Assembly (NCBI GenBank): GCA_951640165.1
Contig: OX621249.1
Location: 26,765,201 to 26,829,200, forward strand
Source of the DNA: Pseudoips prasinana
Lineage: Eukaryota; Arthropoda; Insecta; Lepidoptera; Nolidae
Direction: 5' to 3'
DNA: 64,000 nt
In this document: positions 51,176 to 61,104 of the stretch, piece after piece
How positions within the stretch are numbered: the stretch's first letter is position 1
How the letters are laid out: every line of letters starts with the position of its first letter
Notes under the pieces: model-generated
What the model was told of the DNA's origin: nothing
What the model saw: only the letters and a program-made list of their open reading frames with translations
Database searches by the model: none
Made by a program: the position numbers and the translations under genes

Positions 51176-53449
51176 ATGAATTTTCTTACGAAAAAAAAGA
51201 TTATAGTTGCTTATTACATATATAGGAAAAAGAAAATAGAAAAAAAAAGGGAAGTAAGGTTTTGGATACATCCGATTTTAGAAAAAAGGGAGGAATATGG
51301 CGCGTTTCATACACTTGTCAAGAATCAATTGAGAGAAGATGAAGACAAGTTTTACAATTATTTTAGAATGCAGAAAACTACATTCGACAACTTGCTCCAA
51401 AAATTATCCCAGGAACTAAAACATCAAGATACTTTTATGCGAGAGAGTATATCGCCCGCAGAAAGATTGGCTGTAACTCTGAGGTAAGTAGGTACAAAAT
51501 TAAATGACATATTTTAGTTTAAAATTGTTTATTGCACACAAACAAAATTATTACATGTAATTGAATTTTAATAATTATTAATTTAAGAACAAGTAAATCA
51601 AAAAATACACTACGCTGAAAATGCTACTCAAGTGCGGTACTAAAATCGAATTCGTCTTCAATAGAAACTTGAGAATCTGCCGAGATACTTTCCGCATTTA
51701 CACTATGTACAGATAATTGTGATTCGGGTCGGTAGTGGATTGGCTCTAAACCAGAACCGTGTCCAAAATCATGAGAAGACGTCTGTGGACGACTTATTCC
51801 ATAGCCCGATCTAGCAGCTGTAGAATATCCATATGTTGACGATTGCGCATTTGAGGATGCTGTACCACTTAAATATCCTTGATGGCCTTGATCCCATTGG
51901 TTTCTTGATGTAGGTATATACTGAGTACACTGTCTTTGTTGAATATTTTTAATTATTGAAATTACTTGAAACTGAAAGTCTATCATATTTTCATCACTGA
52001 ACTTGTCAACTGTATCAGCGATTCCCATAAAAAAGTTCATACTACGGCTTTTCTTTTTCTCATCTCGTTCTGCTGAATCCATAAACTTCATAAACCTAAT
52101 GTCAACTTCACTTAGTTCATTTTTTCTTTTTTTTTTAGCCCTTTGCGTCTCTCTCCGTTCAGTGTATCCCGAGCTTGATTGATTCGGGACTGCACTATCA
52201 AAATTTTCATTACTGAGGCTAGAATCATGAACATGTTCAGTCATGTTAGAATCGGTCTTGCGATGCTCAACATTTTTTTTTAGGAACATCATTTCATCAT
52301 AGAACATATATTTTCTTATTTTTTTTTGCTGAAGAACCAGACTTACATTCATTAATTTTTTTGTCATATTTTATCCAGCTATCTTTCATATTGGTCCACT
52401 TCCTCATCACCATTTGCCCTGAAAATAAATAAATAATAATTATTAAATTCAAAATTTATAAAAACCCCCGACCTAAACTGAATCGACCCCGACCTAAAAT
52501 GGGGTTTTAGTATTTGAACCTGAACCGTTTTGTTTTATATTTCAGGTATCTAGCAACAGGAGATACCTTTACTGACCTATACTACAGCTATAGAATTGGA
52601 ATAAAAACCATAAGTTGCATCGTACGTGAAGTATGCCACTACATTTGGTTAGAACTGTATAAAGAATATATGAAAATGCCATCTAAAGAAGACTGGCTAC
52701 ACATTGCAAGCAAATTTCAAGAATCTTCCAACTTCCCGCTGTGCTTAGGAGCGGTCGATGGAAAACACATCAGACTTATTAAGCCAATTGATAGTGGCTC
52801 GATGTTTTTAAATTACAAACATTTTTTTTCTATAGTTTTGATGGCAGTAGTAGATAGCGATTACAACTTTATATTTGTTGACGTTGGCGCCTACGGAAAG
52901 GAGTGTGATTCCAGTGTGTTTAAAGAGACCCCATTTTGGAAAAATTTAACAAACAACGGATTAAATCTACCCGATGCAACACGTTTGCCTGGAATTGACT
53001 ACGATTTGCCATATGTGTTCGTTGCGGACGAAGCCTTTGCTTTGCATTATCACTTGCTTCGTCCATTTGGTGGTCATCAGCTTGATCAATTAAAACGTAC
53101 ATTTAACTACAGACTCACCAGAGCGCGAAGATTTGTTGAATGTGCGTTTGGCATTTTATCCAATAAATGGCGAATTTTTCACCGGCCAATGAATGTGTCC
53201 ATCGATTTGGCAGTTGATATTGTGAAAACATGTTGTGTTTTGCAAAATTTTATACATAAGCAGGAAAACTTTCAGTTTCACAATGCGAGTGAAAATGAGT
53301 CCACCCTTGATTCAGAATCGGAACTAATCCAGTTACCTATCACGAATGCAGTTCGCGGAAGTTTGGCGGCTAATGAAGTTCGCAACAGATTTGCACAATA
53401 TTTTGTATCTAACGAAGGTCGCCTCTCCTATCAAAACAACTATGCATAA
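51176..53449 (+). CDS. Harbinger transposase (DDE_4), two exons, 403 aa, intact
   Basis: Exon 1 (51176-51483) encodes MNFLTKKKIIVAYYIYRKK ... RFWIHPILEKRE ... FYNYFRMQKTTFDNLL and ends AG|GTAAGT. Exon 2 (52546-53449) follows TTTCAG. The join makes 404 codons with stop. The catalytic triad is in LCLGAVDGKHIRL (Asp), VFVADEAFALHYH (Asp) and RFVECAFGILSNKWRIF (Glu). These enzymes cut at TTA-type sites and require a Myb/SANT-like partner. The ~1.06-kb intron contains the last exon of that partner, antisense. Confidence 0.94.
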
Positions 53450-53658
53450 GTAAAAAGTTAATAATTAAATATCTGTAACTTACCAAACTTGTTTTTCTCA
53501 TCACCACTTAAATCTTCAAATGTGGGCTGGAAATGAATAAATATTTCTTTCCAGGAATCATATTTAAGCCGCTTATTTTTATAATCGTCGATGGTCTTAT
53601 CCCATATTACAGGCCTTTCTTGAATCAACGTAATTAATAATTCTTGATTTATGTTCAT
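51624..53658 (-). pseudogene. Harbinger D partner protein, MADF-BESS, one homopolymer frameshift
   Basis: Exon 1 (53658-53484) has a MADF domain (LLITLIQERPVIWDKTIDDY ... WKEIFIHFQPTFEDL) and a GTAAGT donor. Exon 2 starts at 52418 (GQMVMRKWTNMKDSWIKYDKK) after TTTTCAG. The frame changes at a run of nine T (52319-52327 on plus); beyond it follow RKYMFYDEMMFLKK, a BESS-like motif (NFFMGIADTVDKFSDENMIDFQFQ) and a Gly/Ser/Tyr-rich tail to 51624. The single indel could be a sequencing error; otherwise the copy lacks its DNA-binding helper. The intron houses transposase exon 2 on the other strand. Confidence 0.85.
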
Positions 53659-54180
53659 TTTATAATAAAATCGCGAAACAGCGTATATAAGCGGTCACGA
53701 ATCCGTGCGTACGTCCGGCACCGTCGACACACCCCGATATACTGCCATACAACACTGGTGAAAATCACGCCGTGCGTAGACGCGGCGCGCCGAGGGGCAG
53801 TCACGGCGCACGCGGCCGCGGCGCCGTGCCTTGGCGCCACCGTGCATGTCGACAAGCTCATATAGTGATCCATACCACACTGACGACCGTGCCTACACGC
53901 GGCGAATTAACCGTAGATTTTCACGGCGAGAAACCGTGTAATGGAAAAGAGGCCTTAGTGTAAGTGTCGCTAAAATGCAACTGACCTATTTATTTAACTG
54001 CACTTACCTAATTACCTTACTTTGATAAACGATGACTGACCCATATGGAATGTTAGACGTAAACAATTCTTGGAATCAGAGGTTTAGGGGTGTTGTTTAC
54101 AGGTAGAAAGTACCAATTTCTGGGAATTTGATAATGACTTTTGTCCACCTGGCTTGTTCTACGCCGGATACTGTGCCACG

Positions 54181-54600
54181 GCGGAAACGGCGGACGCGCA
54201 TCCGATCGCGGCGCGTGCGTACAGCTAATTGAGGTAGGAGAGGGGGTAACAGGTCTGAGCGGTTGGGAATCACACACACACAGCTATCTAGCAACACCAT
54301 TTACCCCTCCCCTTGAAGTAATCCGAATTACTTCGAAAACAAAAAAACTGCTAAAATAACTAGAGCTAAACTAAATAAAGTAACGAATTAACTAACTAAA
54401 CTAACTTGCCTAAGTACAACATTCTTGCCCTTCTTATTGGTTAGGTAAAGGACAAAGCCGTACTACTGGTCTATGATATACGCCCGTAGACGTTCTTACT
54501 TTTACTATCCGAACAATTCCATTTGAACCTGGGAAAACCTCCTCAACAATACCTATACCTTATCCAACTTATGAAAAAATAAAATGTAAATAAACAAATC
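54181..54600 (-). mobile_element. BEL/Pao LTR retrotransposon 3' remnant, disrupted by Transib 2
   Basis: On the minus strand a pol tail (54560-54433) is followed by a purine-rich tract (AAGGGGAGGGG near 54308) and TGTTGCTAGATAGC, which could begin the 3' LTR. The LTR would continue across Transib 2 into 40296-40200, where an AATAAA lies near 40285. Only the extreme 3' end of the element survives. LTR borders are inferred. Confidence 0.6.
54433..54560 (-). pseudogene. BEL/Pao polyprotein C-terminal fragment (DUF5641-type)
   Basis: The motif EEVFPGSNGIVRIVKVRT, then a run ending RPVVRLCPLPNQ and a stop, is the signature of the domain behind the integrase in BEL/Pao polyproteins. Nothing upstream is preserved. 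Confidence 0.85.
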
Positions 54601-54724
54601 AATGGTTCTCAAACATTTTTTTCGTCACCCGACTTTGCATTAAAAGGGGTTTTTGTGTTTTATATGTGTTCAATTTAAAAAAATCTTACTAGTATTTTAT
54701 TTAAGTATATGTATGTTAAAATAC

Positions 54725-57700
54725 TAGTCCGGTCTATTTACACATTCAAGTTTACATAAATTCCCATAAAGCTGAATATTGGCATAGTTGTTCAAAACAT
54801 CATTATAAAGAAAATCTCAAAAGTCCTCATCGTTCCGAGGTGTGCTAAAAATTTGGCACGGGGTCAAAGGTCAAAAAAATGAGTTTTTTGCGATTTTTAG
54901 CGAAACGGTGAGTTTTTTCGCAAAATTACCCCAGTACAAAATTGTAGATCACAAAATTCTCTACAAAAAATATATCAATAATTTTTTTCCTAAAAGCCAC
55001 CATTTTGGAGATATAACGTTCCGAAAAGTTGGATCAGTCGTAATCCCTCTATTTTGCACACGTTTCCACGCCACCTATGAGGTAGTGTACAAAGCGCGTT
55101 TTTTTTAACGTGGTTTCCCCAGTAGGCCTATTCCACGGGTCTGCTGAGATTTTATATGTTTTAAAACTATTGCAAAATAATATTATATATTATAGTGGGC
55201 AAAAACAACGGCGGTGTAATTAAATAAAATACTTAAAATAAAAAGTTAGTCGTCTGATTCATAACTGTCCAAGATTTCTGTTTCTTCTTCTTCTTGATCT
55301 TCTTCTCCTTCTTCTTCCTGTTCATCCTCTTGTTCTTCTTCTTCTTCTTGTTCTATTTCACACGTAAACTGCCCCAATAGCGATTCCTGATCGGTATCAA
55401 ACGAATCTTCAAGAGTTGGTGACTCAACATTCGAGCATGATCGGCCTTGACAGTGTGTGCATGCCAGGGAACAAAACAGTCCAACTTTTCTGCAACCACA
55501 TTTTGCACTACACCCTTTCTTGCAGTTGCAAAATATTGTGTTGAGAAGTTTCTCAGGTGCTGGTGGAAGTAAAGTTTGAACTGGCTCTAGTGTATTGTCG
55601 ATCAACTTCCAACCCCAGTCTTTAGGGTCCAGCTGATTACCAAGCCACACTTGAACTTGGTAATATACCCGAAACAGATGTTGATGAGCAGCTACTGAGG
55701 TTGGAGGAAGAGAAGCTAAGTTGACTTGTTTTTTATTACGCGTATTTTTCACGAAAGATGTGTATCGCAACTTATCTAAGCAAGTGGTTTTTTTGGGGGC
55801 TCCGTACATAGCAAGAAGAAATTGAACTCCGTTGGTGATAACATGTTGTTGAGTTGAATTACTATTTTTAAAAACTTCAGCACATTGTAGTAAATCTTTT
55901 TTTTCAAACATTTTGAAAACTGTTGTTTTTCCTCTCCTGTAAAAAGCAGATGTCGTATCGCAGCCAGTTATTGCGTGTAGAAACAATACATGATTTTGAC
56001 ATTTAGGAAAATTGGATAAACTGTTTGATGAATATATTTCCGATTGATTTTGGGCTTTTCCGGGTTTAAAAAAATAAATAATTTTTTCAGTTGGAGTTCG
56101 AGCAGTAAGCAAGACGAGTAAATCAACATCCTCACCAACAACAACAGTTGTATTTGTCACACTGAATTTCTTTATCGCTGTTTCAATAATCAATACATCA
56201 GCATCATCATTAGCTTGTTCAACGGATATATTCTCAGCAGTAAATTTTGCTTTCAACATCGAAATAAACCTAGATTTATTGTGATTATTTGCAAAGAATT
56301 TCTGTTGACTGGTAGGAACTGTCATTGATTCATCGAATATAATATCAGAAGAAGTTGATGAAGCAGCATTTCGACGGCGTTGCTCTGCTGCTTTAATATT
56401 TCTCGTATAATCATCATATCCGTCAAATACGACAGTAACTCTGGAACCAAAATGTCGACGTACATATTGAACGTATTTATCTAAGATAACGTTAAATGTT
56501 TCCTCGCTATCCCACACCACTCGATGTAATAAGAATCCTCCGTCAATTATGTACGTTGAATTAGTGTTATTAATATCAACATTTATAGTCTGAAAACAAT
56601 CGTAAATAGCCGACTTCTGGGTCTTGCGCATTCCAATGTCATCAAATAATGTTAACGGATAAGGAGCTAATTCATACTCGAAATATTTCTCAATTTCATC
56701 TTGAAAAGCCGCAGTAACACTCATACGTTGGAATAATAACACTGGGTCAACAGGTACTTTTTCTTCGTGAACTTTTACGGTGCTACTCATAGCTAAAAGA
56801 GGAACAACTTTGTCAGCGCGTTTAAGTTTAATATCTTTAAATGTCAGTCCAGTTATTTTAGCAATAGAGATAAGCCCAAGTTCACGTGCTTTATAGCAAT
56901 TAATTGTATTATCACCAACGACACCACTTGCAATCGAGATGACTTTGTTAACCTCTGGGAAAGGATCATGAATCGAGAACCACTCAAGAAGCATTCGTAT
57001 GTCTTTAGCGTCTTTTTTTACACGTGAATCACTGGCATCAACATGCTGTTCAGTCGTATCCATCCTAACATTAGCAAGATCTTCTAATTTCTCACAAACT
57101 GTGTTCATTGCATGCATGCTGTAAACCCATTTACTGATTACACTTTGTTTTGTACTTCTTCCTCGAGCAATACCTCCATCTGTCTTCATGGCTTTCATCA
57201 TAGACTGTTCGATAACCATGTCTGTAGAAGTTCCACAACTCAATTTATCTGAGCGTCTCACGGTGAAAAATCCTTCGGTAAATTTTTCGTAAACTTCAGG
57301 ATCCATCGAGTCCTGTAATTGCATCATGTCTTGTAAATACAAGTGTGCAGATTTAGCATATGGAAAATGTCCTGACGAGTGGAAATAAGGTAACATTTCT
57401 TTTACACAACTTAAATGAGCTTTCCAGTCCCCCATACGCTCAGCTCTCAAAAATTCTTTTGCAAGTGAAACCATATTAAAATATTGTATCCAAAGTTGCG
57501 CTGTTGGTCCTCGTTCCTCAAAATCTTTCAATTTCATATTAAATTTATGAAGTAAAGCACCTGATACTTCATTATCATTTTCAATATCTGAATATGAAAG
57601 AGTGCTATCTAATATATGGTCAATATTTATGATTAAATCTGCTCCCATGATATCATTAATATCTATTGTTTTTAATATTGTAATTGCTAAAGCCAGCTGG

Positions 57701-60421
57701 AGTAGTGTATGTGCTCGAACAGCTCTTGCGTAAGCATGACCATTGAGCATTTTTTCTAATGACTTTGGTGCATAGATTTCTGAGAGTACTTCTTTTATCC
57801 CGCTACCTTGCATAATATAACCAATTGCTCCGAGATAAGACATGAGTAGATGAAATCCTCCAAGTCTGACAATAATCTTCGATACTTCAGAGCCGTCAGG
57901 TGCGGCTGATACAATTTCTCGAGCTTTCGCATACAAGGGTTGGTCGAAAGTCACGATGCATACAGTGTGGCCGTAACGTTTCGCGTTCTCTAATGCACAA
58001 AGTAAAGTCGTATAGACAGTATTATAGTTACTAGCTGGTTGATGGATGAATGGTAAAAATGTAATCTGAGATTTTGAATAATTTGTATGGTAATTTGTTA
58101 AGCGCTCAATAAAACCGTTCCAACCAGGTAATGATGTATTTTTCCACTTTCCATAAAACCATACTACATCAGAATTTTTATGAAAAGATACTGTTTCAGT
58201 TCCATATCCAAAATCTTGGACATATATTTTACTGTAACCAACTACATCACTATTCTGATAGATCTGTATTGGCACATGAGCTTTTGCTTTGAAGTGTTTT
58301 GCTGAAAGAACTTCTTTTATTCGTTGCATAGGTTCTTCTAGTAAAACAGAGTGCTTTGGAGTTACAATTTGAATTATACCCATTATGTGGAGTGAATTGT
58401 TACCATCTAGCGTATTAACATTTATATCAGCATTATCTGCAACGTATTGAATAAGTGTGCCACTTTCAGGTGGTAGGACATGAGGAAGAGGATGAAAAAC
58501 TGCTGCTGACTCGTACATCAATGTATCATTATAAGAAGCACACAAACCAAAAGACGACAAAATTTGTATAAGACGCTTAGACCCGAACCTCCGATGAAAA
58601 AAAACTGAAAGACCTAACTGTAATTTGGACTTGAACGATCTTGGTCGAATAGCAGTCATGATACTATGACAAATATTGGTGCATACTAGTTTTAAATGAT
58701 CGAAATTTGATCGTTTATTTTTTAAGATCATTTGCTCCAAAAAAAATGTCAGTGACTGTGGGATGTCATTATTTAAATCTTCAAACATTCGACCTGGTGG
58801 AGGGTAGTAGGAATTATCAAATACCAAGGATTGAATATCTTCTCGAATAATAGATGCTGCTGCTTCTAGAGTTTTTAATCGTTCTTCTTGTTTATTAATT
58901 TTTTTATTTTCGGACCAAGATTGATTTAAAATTTCATGGTGACTGTTTATCAAACATACAAATGTTAACGCTCCCGGTTTTTCAGTGATAATAATTTTAT
59001 CGCCATATTTCAGTTTAAGTCGCAGCTTAATAGTCCTGTTATCTAAAGTTAAAATTTTGCTAACATCTTTTAACTCAGCCAAAGTAAACTGACAGTCATT
59101 GCTACTCTCAATGTATGTAAATATTTCCTGCATTGCCAGATCTGTTGCTTCATCTTTAGGACGACCAACTGTACCGCCAGTAGTCGGTTTCAAAAAAGAA
59201 GTATAACATTCTTGGTGATACTTTGCTTCAGCAGCAACTAAATCATAGTCAAATTCGATTCGAGCAACAACAGCTTTCGATATAGCATCGGAACGAGTTC
59301 GTGCTACTTCCAAAATTGAATGTTTGAATTGGAGTGTACTTACTTGACAAATTTTACTGCGACGATCTAAGGATTTTTTTCTCTGCAACTCTTCATTCAA
59401 TTTATTGCCACAAAATAAACATAGTTTTTTAAAACAAAAATCTGATACACTTGAACGGGATCTAGTACGAAGAGGACTACTTACTGTAGATCCTGTAGAT
59501 GTGTTAGCTTCTTGTTCTTCGCGTTTTCTTTTGATGGCAGCAGCAATAGAACACTTCCGCGTATAAATTTTACGACAGTTGCTATGTATTGTCACAGATT
59601 TTTGTTTTTTAAGAAATTCCGAGTATCCATCATCTCTTTCAGCACTTGCATTAATCAGTGTCTTCATACCACGATCAACAGTTACAGTTTCACTTTCAGT
59701 TAAAAGATGAGTACAAATAAAACAATATTCTGACATTTTTCTTATAAAAATCTAAAACGCACAAAATAGGTTAAAAGATAGGTTAAGATAAGCACATGTT
59801 TTCCCTACGCAGTGGCGCTCAAGACTAACGGTATGTATTTCATATATTGGGCATGCCAACATAAAGCAGGTATACGACCCTAGCCACGCGGACAATAGAA
59901 TAAAAGACAGATGTTATCCCAAGGTTATACTGACGTACAAATTTAGGAACGGGGTTTCATTATACCTGAGATTCTCGTAGTTTAACTTATATTTTACATA
60001 AGCAAGTTACAATAAATAATAGCGAACTTATTTTAGTTCTATTACACCTTTAGTGACTTTCATATGTGGCGTACGTGTGCAAAATAGAGGGATTACGACT
60101 GATCCAACTTTTCGGAACGTTATATCTCCAAAATGGTGGCTTTTAGGAAAAAAATTATTAATATATTTTTTGTAGAGAATTTCGTGATCTACAATTTTGT
60201 ACTGGGGTAATTTTGCGAAAAAACTCACCGTTTCGCTAAAAATCGCAAAAAACTCATTTTTTTGACCTTTGACCCCGTGCCAAATTTTTAGCACACCTCG
60301 GAACGATGAGGACTTTTGAGATTTTCTTTATAATGATGTTTTGAACAACTATGCCAATATTCAGCTTTATGGGAATTTATGTAACCTTCCTCCTGATTTT
60401 AGGCTTAAATAGACCGGACTA
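54725..60421 (-). mobile_element. DNA transposon with ~350-bp TIRs, putative Academ-type, TSD TAC
   Basis: Inverted arms run 54725 to about 55080 and about 60062 to 60421; both start TAGTCCGGTCTATTTA from the outside. The right arm carries ~14 extra bases near the tip. TAC flanks the element (54722-54724 and 60422-60424). A single 4.5-kb gene fills the interior. A 3-bp TSD, long TIRs and a nuclease-containing giant protein fit what I recall of the Academ superfamily; that name is inference. Confidence 0.8.
55246..59736 (-). CDS. Giant transposon protein: putative DDE region, FEN/XPG-like nuclease, CXC zinc domain, 1,496 aa
   Basis: One uninterrupted ORF. The N-terminus (1-200) has Cys pairs (YCFICTHLL, LCLFCGNKL). 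The central region has acidic motifs that could be transposase residues (YVADNADIN; CIVTFDQPLYAKA) and the blocks RLGGFHLLMSYLGAIG and EMLPYFHSSGHFPYAK known to me only from uncharacterised animal proteins. Residues ~1062-1270 look like a FEN1/XPG-type nuclease: YIIDGGFLL, VVFDGYDD, NDDADVLI, VGEDVDLLVLL and ITGCDTTSAF carry the expected Asp/Glu. A Tesmin/TSO1-like CXC region (CNCKKGCSAKCGCRK) spans ~1392-1425, then a Glu-rich acidic tail. Intact ORF with TIRs on both sides implies recent activity. Domain calls are by eye. Confidence 0.8.
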   Translation of the reverse strand: MSEYCFICTHLLTESETVTVDRGMKTLINASAERDDGYSEFLKKQKSVTIHSNCRKIYTRKCSIAAAIKRKREEQEANTSTGSTVSSPLRTRSRSSVSDFCFKKLCLFCGNKLNEELQRKKSLDRRSKICQVSTLQFKHSILEVARTRSDAISKAVVARIEFDYDLVAAEAKYHQECYTSFLKPTTGGTVGRPKDEATDLAMQEIFTYIESSNDCQFTLAELKDVSKILTLDNRTIKLRLKLKYGDKIIITEKPGALTFVCLINSHHEILNQSWSENKKINKQEERLKTLEAAASIIREDIQSLVFDNSYYPPPGRMFEDLNNDIPQSLTFFLEQMILKNKRSNFDHLKLVCTNICHSIMTAIRPRSFKSKLQLGLSVFFHRRFGSKRLIQILSSFGLCASYNDTLMYESAAVFHPLPHVLPPESGTLIQYVADNADINVNTLDGNNSLHIMGIIQIVTPKHSVLLEEPMQRIKEVLSAKHFKAKAHVPIQIYQNSDVVGYSKIYVQDFGYGTETVSFHKNSDVVWFYGKWKNTSLPGWNGFIERLTNYHTNYSKSQITFLPFIHQPASNYNTVYTTLLCALENAKRYGHTVCIVTFDQPLYAKAREIVSAAPDGSEVSKIIVRLGGFHLLMSYLGAIGYIMQGSGIKEVLSEIYAPKSLEKMLNGHAYARAVRAHTLLQLALAITILKTIDINDIMGADLIINIDHILDSTLSYSDIENDNEVSGALLHKFNMKLKDFEERGPTAQLWIQYFNMVSLAKEFLRAERMGDWKAHLSCVKEMLPYFHSSGHFPYAKSAHLYLQDMMQLQDSMDPEVYEKFTEGFFTVRRSDKLSCGTSTDMVIEQSMMKAMKTDGGIARGRSTKQSVISKWVYSMHAMNTVCEKLEDLANVRMDTTEQHVDASDSRVKKDAKDIRMLLEWFSIHDPFPEVNKVISIASGVVGDNTINCYKARELGLISIAKITGLTFKDIKLKRADKVVPLLAMSSTVKVHEEKVPVDPVLLFQRMSVTAAFQDEIEKYFEYELAPYPLTLFDDIGMRKTQKSAIYDCFQTINVDINNTNSTYIIDGGFLLHRVVWDSEETFNVILDKYVQYVRRHFGSRVTVVFDGYDDYTRNIKAAEQRRRNAASSTSSDIIFDESMTVPTSQQKFFANNHNKSRFISMLKAKFTAENISVEQANDDADVLIIETAIKKFSVTNTTVVVGEDVDLLVLLTARTPTEKIIYFFKPGKAQNQSEIYSSNSLSNFPKCQNHVLFLHAITGCDTTSAFYRRGKTTVFKMFEKKDLLQCAEVFKNSNSTQQHVITNGVQFLLAMYGAPKKTTCLDKLRYTSFVKNTRNKKQVNLASLPPTSVAAHQHLFRVYYQVQVWLGNQLDPKDWGWKLIDNTLEPVQTLLPPAPEKLLNTIFCNCKKGCSAKCGCRKVGLFCSLACTHCQGRSCSNVESPTLEDSFDTDQESLLGQFTCEIEQEEEEEQEDEQEEEGEEDQEEEETEILDSYESDD

Positions 60422-60546
60422 TACCTGTACTATATGATATTTATACTCAAAAAAGCAGTAGATACTATGCTATGTGTTTTTAGTGTAAGTATTAAATAGA
60501 AAAGAAATTATAAATTAAAATTAAACAAGTATATTTTAATATCAGT

Positions 60547-60645
60547 TTATTCAGACTCAGAATCAGAGGTGTCACTTTTACCCACATTAATCACAAAACG
60601 ATCAACCACATCATCAATTATACTCGCCTTCGTCCTCTTAGATTA
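60547..60645 (-). pseudogene. C-terminal remnant of a Sailor-type transposase
   Basis: The minus strand reads DDVVDRFVINV followed by a Ser/Asp/Glu-rich end and a stop at 60547, matching the C-terminus of the gene at 17703 (DKTADRFIIHVTDSSESE). Only about 30 codons remain. The surrounding 60425-60700 shows nothing else. Confidence 0.6.
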
Positions 60646-60857
60646 GCATCAATATAACACTTGTAGTACCGCGCAGTATTCGCCGCTTGCAACACTAAAT
60701 TTGAGGTGACGTATAGAAATTTTGACGTTTACTTGACGTCTGTCTGTTCGCGCCACTTCATTCGCGTTCTATTGTTTTGCCGCTTTGCATGTATTCCGTT
60801 AAATATATTTAAATTCAGTGTTAAAATGGTTTAACTAAGTGAAGTAATTGAGTCAAC

Positions 60858-61040
60858 ATGCCAAAAAGAAAGATAACTGACAAAAATTATGAACAATAGC
60901 TGAAGAAATGGAAGGGGATCGACGAATTCCATCGTCAGAAAAGAAGTGAAAAACCTGTATAACGCAGCAGAGTGCGGGTATTGTCCAGTTCTTCGGAGTC
61001 GTCGGAGGATGTGAAGCATCATTGTCGGAAAATATGGTTA
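60858..61040 (+). pseudogene. Possible DIRS-like gag start, degraded
   Basis: From the ATG at 60858 the frame reads MPKRKITDKNYEQ, then a stop, then a basic segment and a Ser-rich piece (VLSSSESSED) in shifted frames. Basic MPKRK starts followed by SSSE are typical of DIRS-like gag proteins. RT and RNase H relics of such an element follow at 63200-64000. Weak by itself. Confidence 0.4.
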
Positions 61041-61104
61041 GTAACGAAAAATTACACATAATTTTGTGACACTTACCCTCAAATACTAGCTTTATAAAAA
61101 ATCA

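Larger units (their letters stand above)
51013..53954 (+). mobile_element. PIF/Harbinger copy D, complete, TSD TTA
   Basis: Perfect TIRs beginning GGCCTCTTTTCCATTACACGG (51013), inverse ending 53954, flanked by TTA (51010-51012 and 53955-53957). Two genes on opposite strands alternate exon by exon. The right subterminal part (53690-53850) is unusually GC-rich (CACGCCGTGCG-type repeats). Inserted in the 5' part of Transib 2. Confidence 0.95.
40297..54175 (-). mobile_element. Transib transposon 2, TSD CCACG, enlarged by three insertions
   Basis: The left end reads CACAGTGTCCGGCGTAGAAC (40297) and the right end inward CACAGTATCCGGCGTAGAAC (ending 54175). CCACG flanks both sides (40292-40296 and 54176-54180). 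The span holds a Transib pseudogene, a LINE, the Fanzor element and Harbinger D; the original element was roughly 3.5 kb. Its TIR family (GTAGAACAAGC.AG.TGGACAA) is shared with Transib 3 but not with Transib 1. Confidence 0.92.

Noticed and set aside
53644..53963. Several overlapping ORFs in the GC-rich end of Harbinger D
   Set aside because: They overlap each other on both strands and lie in the subterminal region; the ORFs result from GC-rich repeats lacking stops.
54842..55108. 88-codon ORF with a near-identical partner at 60028-60294 on the other strand
   Set aside because: It lies in the two long terminal inverted repeats of the Academ-like element; identity reflects the TIRs, and there is no known domain or conserved start context.
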